A stretch of 64,000 bases of DNA from Alphaproteobacteria bacterium HGW-Alphaproteobacteria-1. Lineage in GTDB: Bacteria; Pseudomonadota; Alphaproteobacteria; Rhodobacterales; Rhodobacteraceae. The notes under the pieces are model-generated. The model searched no databases. It was given only the letters and a program-made list of their open reading frames with translations, and was not told the origin of the DNA. The stretch is from assembly GCA_002842985.1 (NCBI GenBank), contig PHEQ01000006.1:62001-126000 (forward strand), given 5' to 3'. This document shows, piece by piece, positions 53,057-63,487 of this stretch; the stretch's first letter is position 1; each line of letters opens with the position of its first letter. The translations under genes were made by a program, and so were the position numbers.

Positions 53057-53083
53057 CGCCCCCTCCTCCATTGCCATGGTGGC

Positions 53084-53593
53084 TCAGTTCTCGCTGAGCG
53101 CCACCTTCATGTCCTTGACCTGATAAATCACTTCGCCATCGGCTTCGACGCGGCCATCGGCCACGCCCATGGTCAGACGCCTTGTCTGCACCGCCTTTGT
53201 GAAATCCACATGATAGGTCAGCATCGTGCGGTCGGGGCGCACCATGCCAGTGAGCTTCACCTCGCCCACGCCCAGCGCATAGCCGCGACCCTGCCAGCCG
53301 CGCCAGCCGAGGTTGAAACCGGTCAACTGCCATAGCCCGTCAAGACCCAGACAGCCCGGCATGATCGGATTGCCGGGAAAATGACACTCAAAGAACCATA
53401 GGTCAGGGCGGATGTCGAACTCGGCCACCACATGCCCCTTGCCATGCGCGCCGCCATCCCCCGAAATTTCGGTGATCCGGTCCATCATCAGCATCGGCGG
53501 TTCGGGCAGTTGCGCGTTGCCCGGCCCGAAAAGCTCTCCGCGCGCGCATTTCAGCAGATCGTCGCGGTCGTAGCTGCTCGGATATTCGGCCAT
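53084..53593 (-). CDS. fabA: 3-hydroxydecanoyl-ACP dehydratase/isomerase FabA
   Basis: A 169-residue hot-dog fold protein with the FabA active-site His in [29 protein letters not shown] sequence (His about residue 70; Asp at the expected place in the second half of that motif). It introduces the cis double bond in anaerobic-type unsaturated fatty-acid synthesis. It is divergent from irr and heads fabA-fabB-fabI. Confidence 0.95.
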   Translation of the reverse strand: MAEYPSSYDRDDLLKCARGELFGPGNAQLPEPPMLMMDRITEISGDGGAHGKGHVVAEFDIRPDLWFFECHFPGNPIMPGCLGLDGLWQLTGFNLGWRGWQGRGYALGVGEVKLTGMVRPDRTMLTYHVDFTKAVQTRRLTMGVADGRVEADGEVIYQVKDMKVALSEN

Positions 53594-53772
53594 TCGGGCG
53601 ACCCTTTCATGGTCAAGGTCAGAGGGCTAATATTTCAAACCCTGTAACACCGGGCAATTCCCCGTTGCAACCCTGCGCCGCATCTGCGTCCATCTTTCGC
53701 GACAGAGGTTTTTGTTTGAAATCCGGTGCCCTGCCGCCTTAATATGCAGGAAATGAGACGGAAGGATCTGTC

Positions 53773-54204
53773 ATGACCGTGCACAGCGCATCGTGTTCCA
53801 CCGAGATCGCCTCGGACTGGCTCGGCTCGGTCGGGCTGCGCCCTACCCGGCAGCGCGTCGCATTGGCACGGCTTCTGGTGGGCGACGGGCAGCATCGCCA
53901 TGTCACCGCCGAGAGCCTTTTCGCCCGCGCCCGCGCGTCCGGTGAAAGCGTGTCGCTCGCCACTGTCTACAACACGCTCAAGGCGTTCTGCGATGCGGGA
54001 CTGTTGCAGGAAATCACGGTGGACGGCACCAAGAGCCATTTCGACACCAACACCCACGACCACCCGCATTTCTACTGGGAAGACGAGAACCGGCTGACCG
54101 ACGCGCCAGCGGAGGACCTCGAGATCGCCCGCCTGCCCCGTGCCCCCGAAGGCGCCGAGATCGCCAGCGTCGACGTGGTTATCCGCCTGCGCCGCAAGCG
54201 GTGA
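53773..54204 (+). CDS. irr: Fur-family iron response regulator Irr
   Basis: A 143-residue Fur-family protein: winged-helix N-terminus (WLGSVGLRPTRQRVALARLL, SLATVYNTLKAFCDAGLLQE) and a short C-terminal domain with the His-rich segment THDHPHFYWEDE. It lacks the CxxC zinc pairs of true Fur, as expected of alphaproteobacterial Irr, which senses haem status. AAGGATC precedes ATG 53773. The Rhodobacteraceae commonly keep it beside fabA. Confidence 0.9.
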   Translation: MTVHSASCSTEIASDWLGSVGLRPTRQRVALARLLVGDGQHRHVTAESLFARARASGESVSLATVYNTLKAFCDAGLLQEITVDGTKSHFDTNTHDHPHFYWEDENRLTDAPAEDLEIARLPRAPEGAEIASVDVVIRLRRKR

Positions 54205-54424
54205 CAGCGCGGCTCCGCCGAACACCCCGCATCGTCCTACCTTGCCTTGCCCGGGCCTGTCCGTGAGGCACGCGGGTATCCTGCGTGTCTTGCAAGAACA
54301 ATCTCCATACTTATCAAATGGTTGTCATAAAGCCCATGCAACCGGAGAATTTTCGGCGGTGCCGATATGTTTTCAGGTCAGCGATCACGCCACGGCACTC
54401 TCGCGCAGTGGAAAGGACCCGATC
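54205..54424. other. AT-richer gap before the Tat lipoprotein gene
   Basis: A 220-base intergenic stretch that becomes AT-rich at about 54290-54340. TTGCAA at 54281 and TATCAA near 54313 could be a promoter pair with a 16-17 base spacer. Otherwise nothing recognisable. Confidence 0.3.
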
Positions 54425-54904
54425 ATGACAGCCGCGCGTTTCTCGACCTCGCATCTCACAAGGCGCTTTTTCCTGACCACCGCCGCCGCAAGCGCGGTGA
54501 CAGCCGTCGCCGGCTGCATGCCGGACATACCGGTGACGCTCTCACCGGGCAGCGCGGCCAATCTCGAATTCGGCCTCTGGGCCGGGGTGCCGGGCGCGCG
54601 CTTCGGGCAAGCCGTCAACCGTGCCGTGGGTCCCCGCCGCATCCGTGCGCCGCGTTCGTGGACGCATCCGATCACCGGCAAGCGCCTGACCATCCATGTC
54701 CGCACGAAATGGGAACGAACAGGCACCAAGGCCAGCTCTTACGCCATGCGCGCCGACGGCACCGGGCTTGCGCGTGTTTTCGACAGCCGCCCCGGCAAGC
54801 CCCCGCCCGTGAAAGACCGAAAGCCCCCTCGGGCGGGGCGCGGCGCTCAGGCGATCGCGACCAGTTCGATAGCGAATGTCAGGTCTCGCCCCGCCAGCGG
54901 GTGA
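54425..54904 (+). CDS. Tat-signal lipoprotein of unknown function
   Basis: A 159-residue protein with a twin-arginine signal (TRRFFLTTAAA, Arg13-Arg14) that ends in a lipobox VAGC (Cys31), so it is probably a Tat-exported lipoprotein. The mature part is basic (RRIRAPRSWTHPITGKRLTIHVRTKWER) and I do not recognise it. GAAAGGACC precedes ATG 54425. Its last about 19 codons overlap the 3' end of the convergent FKBP gene by 58 bases, which is unusual; the true C-terminus could be shorter if a frameshift exists. Confidence 0.65.
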   Translation: MTAARFSTSHLTRRFFLTTAAASAVTAVAGCMPDIPVTLSPGSAANLEFGLWAGVPGARFGQAVNRAVGPRRIRAPRSWTHPITGKRLTIHVRTKWERTGTKASSYAMRADGTGLARVFDSRPGKPPPVKDRKPPRAGRGAQAIATSSIANVRSRPASG

Positions 54905-55275
54905 TTGGCGTCAAGCACCACCTGTTCGTCGGTCACCTCGACCACCGTCACCGGCATCACCTGCCCCTGCGGCGTCTGCACCTGCAACTGCGTGCCCAGA
55001 TCGAGCGGGATCTCGGCGGGGATATCGGCGCGCGGCACCGCCTGACGCGCGCTCGGGTCCGCAGCCCCGTAGGCATCGTCGGCGGGAACCTCCACGATTT
55101 TTTTGTCGCCCACGCTCATGCCGGGAATGGCGGCATCGAGGCCTGGGATGATCTGGCCAGAGCCGACGGTGAATTCCAGCGGATCGCGCCCTTCGGAGGA
55201 ATCGAAGGTTTGCCCGTCCGAGAGCGTGCCGGTGTAGTGAATACGAACGGTATCGCCCGCTTTGACCTGCGTCAT
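54847..55275 (-). CDS. FKBP-type peptidyl-prolyl isomerase (SlyD-like)
   Basis: A 142-residue SlyD-like FKBP: the isomerase part (VRIHYTGTLSDGQTFDSSEGRDPLEFTVGSGQIIPGLD) with an insert-in-flap domain (about 75-125). It lacks the long metal-binding His tail of E. coli SlyD. It folds proline-containing proteins in the cytoplasm. Confidence 0.92.
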   Translation of the reverse strand: MTQVKAGDTVRIHYTGTLSDGQTFDSSEGRDPLEFTVGSGQIIPGLDAAIPGMSVGDKKIVEVPADDAYGAADPSARQAVPRADIPAEIPLDLGTQLQVQTPQGQVMPVTVVEVTDEQVVLDANHPLAGRDLTFAIELVAIA

Positions 55276-55520
55276 GAGATATCCAATGCTTTGAGGGAGG
55301 GTGGGTTTGCAAGGCCGCGCGTCGCTGCACGGGTGCTTGTGCGATCCCTTATGCTACCCGAGCCGAAACGGATTCGCAAACATCTCGCCGCCGCCGTCAA
55401 AAACCTGACACAAGGGTCAATCGCCGCGACAATGTCTTTGACCGCGCCAGAGCGCCCCCCCCTTCCCCCTATGCCGCATCCGTGCCAGTCTCCGCCCGAA
55501 ACGCGACAAGGGGATACGCC

Positions 55521-56207
55521 ATGCCGATCACCACCTGCATCTTCGACGCCTACGGCACGCTCTTTGACGTGGCCGCCGCCGCGCGGGGCGCCGCCGCCGA
55601 ACCGGGCCGCGAGACCTTCGCCCGCCACTGGCCCGCCATCGCCGAGAAATGGCGCCTGAAACAGCTTCAATACACCTGGCTGCGCGCGGTGATGGGGGCG
55701 CATATCGGCTTTTGGCAGGTGACGCAGGACGGGCTTGACTGGGCGCTCGAATCAGAAGGGTTGCAGGACGATACCGAGTTGCGCGCGCGCCTCCTGCAAC
55801 TCTACTGGGAGCTTGCCGCCTTCCCCGAGGTGCCCGCCATGCTCGCCGCGCTCAAGGACGCGGGCAAACAGACCGCGATCCTCTCCAATGGTGCCCCCGA
55901 CATGCTTGACGGCGCGGTGCGCTCGGCGGGGATCGGCGACCTTCTGGACGATGTGCTCTCGGTCGAGAGTATCGGCATCTACAAACCCGCGCGCGTGGTC
56001 TATGACCTTGTCGGGCAGCGTTTCGGCTGCGCGCCCGAAGAGGTGCTCTTTGTCTCCTCCAACGGCTGGGACGCCTGCGCCGCCGCCGGTTACGGCTTTC
56101 AGACCGCCTGGGTCAACCGCGCGGGCGACCCGGTGGACCGCTTGCCCGCCACCCCCGACCGCCAGCTTGCGGACCTCAGCGGCATCCCGGCACTGGCGGA
56201 CGCATGA
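55521..56207 (+). CDS. Haloacid dehalogenase type II
   Basis: A 228-residue HAD enzyme: nucleophile Asp in CIFDAYGTLFDVAA, motif II Ser in AILSNGAPDML, the Lys in SIGIYKPARVVYDLV and motif IV VSSNGWDACAAAGYGF. These are the type II L-2-haloacid dehalogenase signatures; physiological substrates may be other 2-halo or hydroxy acids. AAGGGGA precedes ATG 55521. It is the first of four tightly packed genes. Confidence 0.9.
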   Translation: MPITTCIFDAYGTLFDVAAAARGAAAEPGRETFARHWPAIAEKWRLKQLQYTWLRAVMGAHIGFWQVTQDGLDWALESEGLQDDTELRARLLQLYWELAAFPEVPAMLAALKDAGKQTAILSNGAPDMLDGAVRSAGIGDLLDDVLSVESIGIYKPARVVYDLVGQRFGCAPEEVLFVSSNGWDACAAAGYGFQTAWVNRAGDPVDRLPATPDRQLADLSGIPALADA

Positions 56208-57040
56208 TGGCACGCTTTACCGCCTCCGACGGCCTGTCGCTGCATTACGACGACGAGGGCCACGGCCCGCCCGTGCTCTGCCTTGCGGGCCTCACCCGCA
56301 ACAACGCGGATTTCCGGTTCCTGCTGCCGCACCTGACCGGCCACTGCGTGATCCGGCTTGATTATCGCGGGCGCGGACAATCCGACCATGCCGACGATTT
56401 CATGTCCTACAACATCCTGCGCGAGGCGCAGGACGCGGTGGAGTTGCTCGATCATCTGGGTCTTGACCGCGTGGCCCTCATCGGCACCTCGCGCGGCGGA
56501 CTGGTGGCCATGGCCATCGCGCACGCCCATCCCGGCCGCCTGTCGGGCGTGGTGCTCAACGATATCGGCCCCGAGGTCGCCACCGAGGGGCTGGAGCGGA
56601 TCATGGATTACGTGGGCCGCGAACCCGATCTGCCCGATCTCGACAGCTGCGCCGCCGCCCTTGCCCATGTCCACGCGACCGGCTTTCCCGGCGTGCCGCT
56701 CGCGCGCTGGCGCGCGCAGGCCGAGGCGATGTTCGCCGAGAAACCCGGCGGCGGGCTGGCGCTGCGCTACGATCCCCGCCTGCGCGACGCGCTGATCGGT
56801 CAGGCGGGCGCGGGCGAAGCCCCGGACCTATGGCAGATGTTCGACGCGCTGCGCGCCCTGCCTCTGGCCGCGATCCGGGGGGCGAATTCCGACCTGCTGA
56901 GCGCCGAGACACTTGCGAAAATGCAGGCCCGCCACCCCGGCCTCATCGCCGCCACCGTGCCCGACCGGGGCCATGTCCCCTTCCTCGACGAGCCGCAGGC
57001 GCTTGCCGCCATCCACAGCCTTCTGGACCGCACCCGATGA
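56204..57040 (+). CDS. Alpha/beta hydrolase (first)
   Basis: A 278-residue alpha/beta hydrolase: oxyanion region VLCLAGLTRNNADF, RLDYRGRGQSDHA, nucleophile Ser in IGTSRGG, catalytic His in DRGHVPFLDEP and Asp near NDIGPEV. Substrate unknown. ATG overlaps the HAD stop (ATGA), and its own stop overlaps the dehydratase start, so translation is coupled. Confidence 0.88.
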   Translation: MMARFTASDGLSLHYDDEGHGPPVLCLAGLTRNNADFRFLLPHLTGHCVIRLDYRGRGQSDHADDFMSYNILREAQDAVELLDHLGLDRVALIGTSRGGLVAMAIAHAHPGRLSGVVLNDIGPEVATEGLERIMDYVGREPDLPDLDSCAAALAHVHATGFPGVPLARWRAQAEAMFAEKPGGGLALRYDPRLRDALIGQAGAGEAPDLWQMFDALRALPLAAIRGANSDLLSAETLAKMQARHPGLIAATVPDRGHVPFLDEPQALAAIHSLLDRTR

Positions 57041-58011
57041 CCGACATCACCATGATCCGGGCGGCGCAGGCCCGTCTTTCGGGCCATGCGCGGCACACGC
57101 CGCTCCTGTCCTCGCCCGTTCTCGACGAGATCGCCGGACGGCGCGTCTACGTCAAACCCGAATGCCTGCAACATACCGGCAGCTTCAAGTATCGCGGCGG
57201 GCGCTCGGCGGTCTCGGCGCTTGACCCCGACACACGCGCGCGCGGCGTCCTCGCCTTTTCATCGGGCAATCACGCGCAGGGCGTGGCGCTCGCCGCGCGT
57301 CAGTTCGGGGTTCCTTGCGTCATCATCATGCCCGCCGACGCGCCCCGCCTCAAGATCGACAGCACCCGCGCACTGGGGGCCGAGGTTGTGCTCTACGACC
57401 GGGCGCATGAGGACCGCGACGCGCTCGGCGCAGCGCTCTCGGCCGAGCGTGGCCTCACGCTCATCAAGCCCTTCGACGAGCCGCAGGTCATCGCGGGGCA
57501 AGGCACAGTGGGGCTGGAAATCGCCGAGGATGCCCGCGCCCTCGGGATCGAGACCGCCGATGTGCTGGTCTGCTGCGGCGGCGGCGGGCTTACGTCCGGC
57601 ATCGCGCTGGCGCTCGAGGCCGACGCGCCGGGCCTGCGCGCCCGCCCGGTGGAGCCGGAGGGCTTCGACGACGTGGCCCGCTCGCTCGCCGCCGGCCGGA
57701 TCGAGCGCAACACGCAGCTATCCGGCAGCCTTTGCGACGCGATCATCACCCCGCAACCGGGCAACCTGACATTCCCGATCATGGCCCGGCTCTGCGGCCC
57801 CGGCCTTGTCGTGACCGAAGATGAGGCCCTGCGCGCCATGGCCCACGCCTTCCAGCGGCTCAAGCTGGTGGCGGAGCCGGGCGGTGCGGTGGCGCTGGCC
57901 GCCGCCCTCTTCCATCCGGACAAGATCGAGGGCGAGGCCGTCATCGTTACCATCTCGGGCGGCAACGTGGACGCCGACACCTTCCGCACCGCCCTCAGCC
58001 TGCTGGACTAG
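57037..58011 (+). CDS. Threonine/serine dehydratase-like PLP enzyme
   Basis: A 324-residue fold type II PLP enzyme: PLP Lys in HTGSFKYRGG (about residue 51), SSGNHAQGVALAA, the Gly loop VCCGGGGLTSGIA and TISGGNVD. It resembles catabolic threonine/serine or threo-3-hydroxyaspartate dehydratases. It has no regulatory ACT domain. It is the third gene of the operon. Confidence 0.88.
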   Translation: MTDITMIRAAQARLSGHARHTPLLSSPVLDEIAGRRVYVKPECLQHTGSFKYRGGRSAVSALDPDTRARGVLAFSSGNHAQGVALAARQFGVPCVIIMPADAPRLKIDSTRALGAEVVLYDRAHEDRDALGAALSAERGLTLIKPFDEPQVIAGQGTVGLEIAEDARALGIETADVLVCCGGGGLTSGIALALEADAPGLRARPVEPEGFDDVARSLAAGRIERNTQLSGSLCDAIITPQPGNLTFPIMARLCGPGLVVTEDEALRAMAHAFQRLKLVAEPGGAVALAAALFHPDKIEGEAVIVTISGGNVDADTFRTALSLLD

Positions 58012-58014
58012 GCC

Positions 58015-58815
58015 ATGCCCCATCTCGCATTCGACGACGTAACGCTCCACTATCTCGACGAGGGCAGCCCCACGGGCGCGCCCCTCGTCTTTGCCCATGC
58101 GCTCGGCACCGGCACGCTGCTTTGGGACGATCTGCTGCCGCTGCTGCCACCGGGCCTGCGACTGATCCGGTATGACGCGCGCGGGCACGGGGCCTCCTCG
58201 ACGCCGCCTGCGCCCTATACAATGGGCGCGCTCATCCGCGACGCCGAGCGGCTGATGGATCATCTCGGGGTCCGCGACGCGATGTTCGTGGGCCTCTCCA
58301 TCGGCGGCATGGTGGCGCAGGGCCTCGCGGTCAAGCGTCCTGACCTGATCCGCGCGCTGGTCCTGTCGAATACCGGCGCCAAGATCGCCACGCCCGAAAT
58401 CTGGGCCGAGCGCATCGTCACCGCCCGCCGCCCCGGCGGCATGGCAGAGCTTGCCCGCGCCTCCTGCACCCGCTGGTTTCCCCGCGCCTATGTCAAGGCC
58501 GGTCAGCACCTGCCGTGGTTCGAGCATTTGTGCAAACACGACCCCGAAGGCTATGCCGGCTGTGCCGCCGCCATCGCGGGCACGGATTTCTACACCACCA
58601 CCGCAGGGCTGCGTATTCCCACCCTCGGCATCGCCGGGGCCGAGGACGGCTCCACCCCGCCTGACCTCGTGCGCGAAACCACGGATCTCATCCCCGGCTC
58701 TCGATTCCGCCTGCTGCGCGGCACCGGCCATGTGCCGCCCATCGACGCGGCCCCTGCCTATGCCGCCTGCCTCGGGGAATTTATCGCCGCCACCGGACAT
58801 ATCCGTCAGCCGTGA
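58015..58815 (+). CDS. Alpha/beta hydrolase (3-oxoadipate enol-lactonase-like)
   Basis: A 266-residue alpha/beta hydrolase close in layout to PcaD: FAHALGTGTLLWDDLLPLL, IRYDARGHGASS, nucleophile Ser in VGLSIGGMVAQGLA, and His in GTGHVPPIDA. No other beta-ketoadipate gene is nearby, so the lactonase name is only a family label. It starts 3 bases after the dehydratase. Confidence 0.8.
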   Translation: MPHLAFDDVTLHYLDEGSPTGAPLVFAHALGTGTLLWDDLLPLLPPGLRLIRYDARGHGASSTPPAPYTMGALIRDAERLMDHLGVRDAMFVGLSIGGMVAQGLAVKRPDLIRALVLSNTGAKIATPEIWAERIVTARRPGGMAELARASCTRWFPRAYVKAGQHLPWFEHLCKHDPEGYAGCAAAIAGTDFYTTTAGLRIPTLGIAGAEDGSTPPDLVRETTDLIPGSRFRLLRGTGHVPPIDAAPAYAACLGEFIAATGHIRQP

Positions 58816-58878
58816 CGCAAACGGGCTTGCGGACGCGGGCGAATCCCGTTCTGCTGTGAAAAAATCACGGAGAAATTC

Positions 58879-59964
58879 ATGAGACCCATAAAGGCCGCGG
58901 TCTGCCACAGCTTCGGCGCACCGCTCACCATTGAAGAGGTGTCCCTGCGCGCGCCAGAGGCGGGCGAGGTCGAGGTCACGCTCGACGCGGTGGCGATCTG
59001 CCATTCGGACATCACCTATGCCGAGGGCGGCTGGGGCGGCTCGCTCCCGGCGGTCTATGGCCACGAGGCGGCGGGGCGCGTGCGCGAGATCGGCCCCGGC
59101 GTAACCGGGCTGGCCATCGGCGATCCGGTCGTGGTCACGCTCATTCGCGCCTGCGGGCACTGCGCGCCCTGCGCGGGCGGGCGCCCCACGGGCTGTGAAA
59201 CCGCCTATGACGGCGATCGCGGCCCGCTCTCCATGCCGGACGGCGGCAAGCTGCATCAGGCCATGGCCTGCGGGGCCTTCGCCGAGGCCGTCACCGTGCA
59301 TCACAGCCAGGTGGTGAAACTCCCCGAAGGGATCGACATGGCCGCCGCCTCGCTGCTGGCCTGCGGCGTGATCACCGGCGTGGGCGCGGTGGTCAACGCG
59401 GCCCACCTGCGCGCGGGTCAGGATGTGGTGGTGATCGGCGCGGGCGGTGTCGGGCTCAACGCCATTCAGGGCGCGCGCATCGCAGGCGCACGCCGCATCG
59501 TGGCGGTGGACATGAGCGAGGAAAAGCTCGCCATCGCGCGCGAGTTCGGCGCGACCGACGGCGTGCTCGCCACCGGGGACATGCCCTGGCGTGCGGCCAA
59601 AGCCGCCATGGGGCGCGGCGCGGACGCGGTCTTTGTCACCGTGGGCGCGGCACGCGCCTATGACGAGGCGCCGCGCTATCTTGCCGGTGGCGGCAGGATG
59701 ATCATGGTCGGCATGCCCCATACCGGGGCCGAAAGCCGCTACGAGGCCGGCAATTTCGCCGCCGCCGGTCAGGCGATGATCGGCTCCAAGATGGGTGAGA
59801 CGGTGATCCGGCGCGACATCCCCTGGATGGTCGATCTCTATGGACAGGGGCGGCTCAAGCTCGACGAGCTGATCTCGGGCCGCTGGTCGCTCGATCAGAT
59901 CAACGAGGCCATCGCCGACACCAAATCCGGTGCCGCACGGCGCAACGTCATCGTGTTCGGCTGA
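58879..59964 (+). CDS. Zinc-dependent alcohol dehydrogenase
   Basis: A 361-residue MDR enzyme: catalytic-zinc Cys and His in AICHSDITY and GHEAAGRV, structural-zinc cysteines in CGHCAPCAGGRPTGC, and NAD loop VVIGAGGVGLNAIQGA. It oxidises an alcohol or glutathione adduct; substrate unknown. The 28-bp dispersed element begins 8 bases after its stop. Confidence 0.9.
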   Translation: MRPIKAAVCHSFGAPLTIEEVSLRAPEAGEVEVTLDAVAICHSDITYAEGGWGGSLPAVYGHEAAGRVREIGPGVTGLAIGDPVVVTLIRACGHCAPCAGGRPTGCETAYDGDRGPLSMPDGGKLHQAMACGAFAEAVTVHHSQVVKLPEGIDMAAASLLACGVITGVGAVVNAAHLRAGQDVVVIGAGGVGLNAIQGARIAGARRIVAVDMSEEKLAIAREFGATDGVLATGDMPWRAAKAAMGRGADAVFVTVGAARAYDEAPRYLAGGGRMIMVGMPHTGAESRYEAGNFAAAGQAMIGSKMGETVIRRDIPWMVDLYGQGRLKLDELISGRWSLDQINEAIADTKSGAARRNVIVFG

Positions 59965-59971
59965 ACCGGGC

Positions 59972-59999
59972 TTCTTCTGGCCCGAAATATCCCGGGGGT
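59972..59999 (+). repeat. 28-bp dispersed 3' element, copy 2
   Basis: TTCTTCTGGCCCGAAATATC followed by CCGGGGGT, 27 of 28 bases identical to the copy after the thiolase gene, in the same sense relative to the gene it follows. It contains a partial palindrome at CCCGGGG. Confidence 0.75.
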
Positions 60000-60093
60000 C
60001 GTCATTGTCGCGCCATTGGTCCGAGCGACAATGACGACGGGGCAGCGCCCCCGTCCCTCCTTGTCGCAGGCGCACCGCGCAAAGGTAAGAGCC

Positions 60094-61326
60094 ATGAAAC
60101 TCGCCGATCTCGACATCATCGTGACCGCGCCCCCCGCACCCGGCTGGGGCGGGCGTTACTGGATCCTGGTCAAGCTGACCACCGATGACGGAATTACCGG
60201 CTGGGGGGAATGCTATGCCTCCTCGGTCGGACCCGAGGCCATGCACGGCGTGATCGAGGACGTATTCGCCCGGCACATGGCCGGAGAAAACCCTGAAAAC
60301 ATTGAACTGATGTTCCGCCGCGCCTATTCCTCGGGCTTCACGCAGCGGCCCGACCTGACGGTGATGGGGGCCTTCTCGGGGCTGGAAATCGCCTGCTGGG
60401 ACATTCTGGGCAAGGCGCGCGGGCGGCCCGTCTGGGCGCTTCTGGGGGGGCGGATGAACGAGCGCATCCGCGCCTATACATATCTTTACCCGCTGCCGCA
60501 TCATGACCTGGCCGCCTTCTGGACCTCCCCCGAGATGGCCGCTGAATCCGCCCTCGACTGCGTCAATCGCGGATACACCGCGATAAAATTCGACCCCGCC
60601 GGACCCTACACGATGCGCGGCGGGCATATGCCCGCAATGTCCGACATCTCGCTTTCCGTGGCCTTCTGCCGTGCCATCCGCGAGGCCGTGGGCGACCGCG
60701 CCGATCTTCTCTTCGGCACCCACGGACAGTTCACCCCCGCCGGGGCCATCCGCCTTGGGCAGGCGCTCGAGCCCTATTCCCCGCTTTGGTATGAGGAGCC
60801 TGTTCCGCCTGACAACATCGCGGACATGGCCCGCGTCGCGCGCGCCGTGCGCATCCCCGTGGCCACCGGCGAGCGGCTCACCACCAAGGCCGAGTTTGCG
60901 GCCGTGCTGCGCGCAGGCGCGGCCGAAATCCTGCAACCGGCCTTGGGGCGCGCGGGCGGCATCTGGGAGGCAAAGAAGATCGCCGCCATCGCCGAGGCGC
61001 ATGGCGCGCAATTGGCCCCGCACCTCTATGCGGGCCCCGTGGAATGGGCCGCAAATGTGGCGCTTGCCGCCTCGATCCCCAATATCCTGATGGCCGAGAC
61101 CATCGAGACACCCTATCACACCGCGCTCATCCGGGGCGGCATCACCGTCGAGGGCGGTTTCATCACCCCGCCCGAGGCCCCGGGCCTTGGCATCGAGGTG
61201 GACGAGGCGCTTGCACGGGCGCATCCCTACACGGGCGACGGTCTGCACCTTCAGATGCAGGAGGCCCCGTGCGATTACGTTCACGGCAACAGCTTTGCCG
61301 GGGGGGCGCCGCTGCTCGGGAAATAG
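60094..61326 (+). CDS. Mandelate racemase/muconate lactonizing enzyme family protein
   Basis: A 410-residue enolase-superfamily enzyme: N-terminal capping domain, then a barrel with YTAIKFDPAGP (Lys base region), LFGTHGQFT at the first metal-ligand strand, YEEPVPPDN with the second ligand and ATGERL with the third, and APHLYAGPVEWAAN. The first ligand position reads GTHGQ rather than DxN. It is likely a sugar-acid dehydratase or cycloisomerase. AAAGGTAAGAG precedes ATG 60094. It ends at a strong hairpin shared with the mutase gene. Confidence 0.85.
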   Translation: MKLADLDIIVTAPPAPGWGGRYWILVKLTTDDGITGWGECYASSVGPEAMHGVIEDVFARHMAGENPENIELMFRRAYSSGFTQRPDLTVMGAFSGLEIACWDILGKARGRPVWALLGGRMNERIRAYTYLYPLPHHDLAAFWTSPEMAAESALDCVNRGYTAIKFDPAGPYTMRGGHMPAMSDISLSVAFCRAIREAVGDRADLLFGTHGQFTPAGAIRLGQALEPYSPLWYEEPVPPDNIADMARVARAVRIPVATGERLTTKAEFAAVLRAGAAEILQPALGRAGGIWEAKKIAAIAEAHGAQLAPHLYAGPVEWAANVALAASIPNILMAETIETPYHTALIRGGITVEGGFITPPEAPGLGIEVDEALARAHPYTGDGLHLQMQEAPCDYVHGNSFAGGAPLLGK

Positions 61327-61327
61327 C

Positions 61328-61351
61328 GGCGGCGGGGCCTTCCCCGCCGCC
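61328..61351. terminator. Bidirectional terminator between the enolase-family gene and mcm
   Basis: GGCGGCGGGG (61328-61337), loop CCTT and CCCCGCCGCC (61342-61351) form a perfect 10-bp stem between convergent genes, within a few bases of both stop codons. Confidence 0.75.
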
Positions 61352-61357
61352 TGCCGC

Positions 61358-63458
<2,101 letters not shown>

Positions 63459-63487
<29 letters not shown>

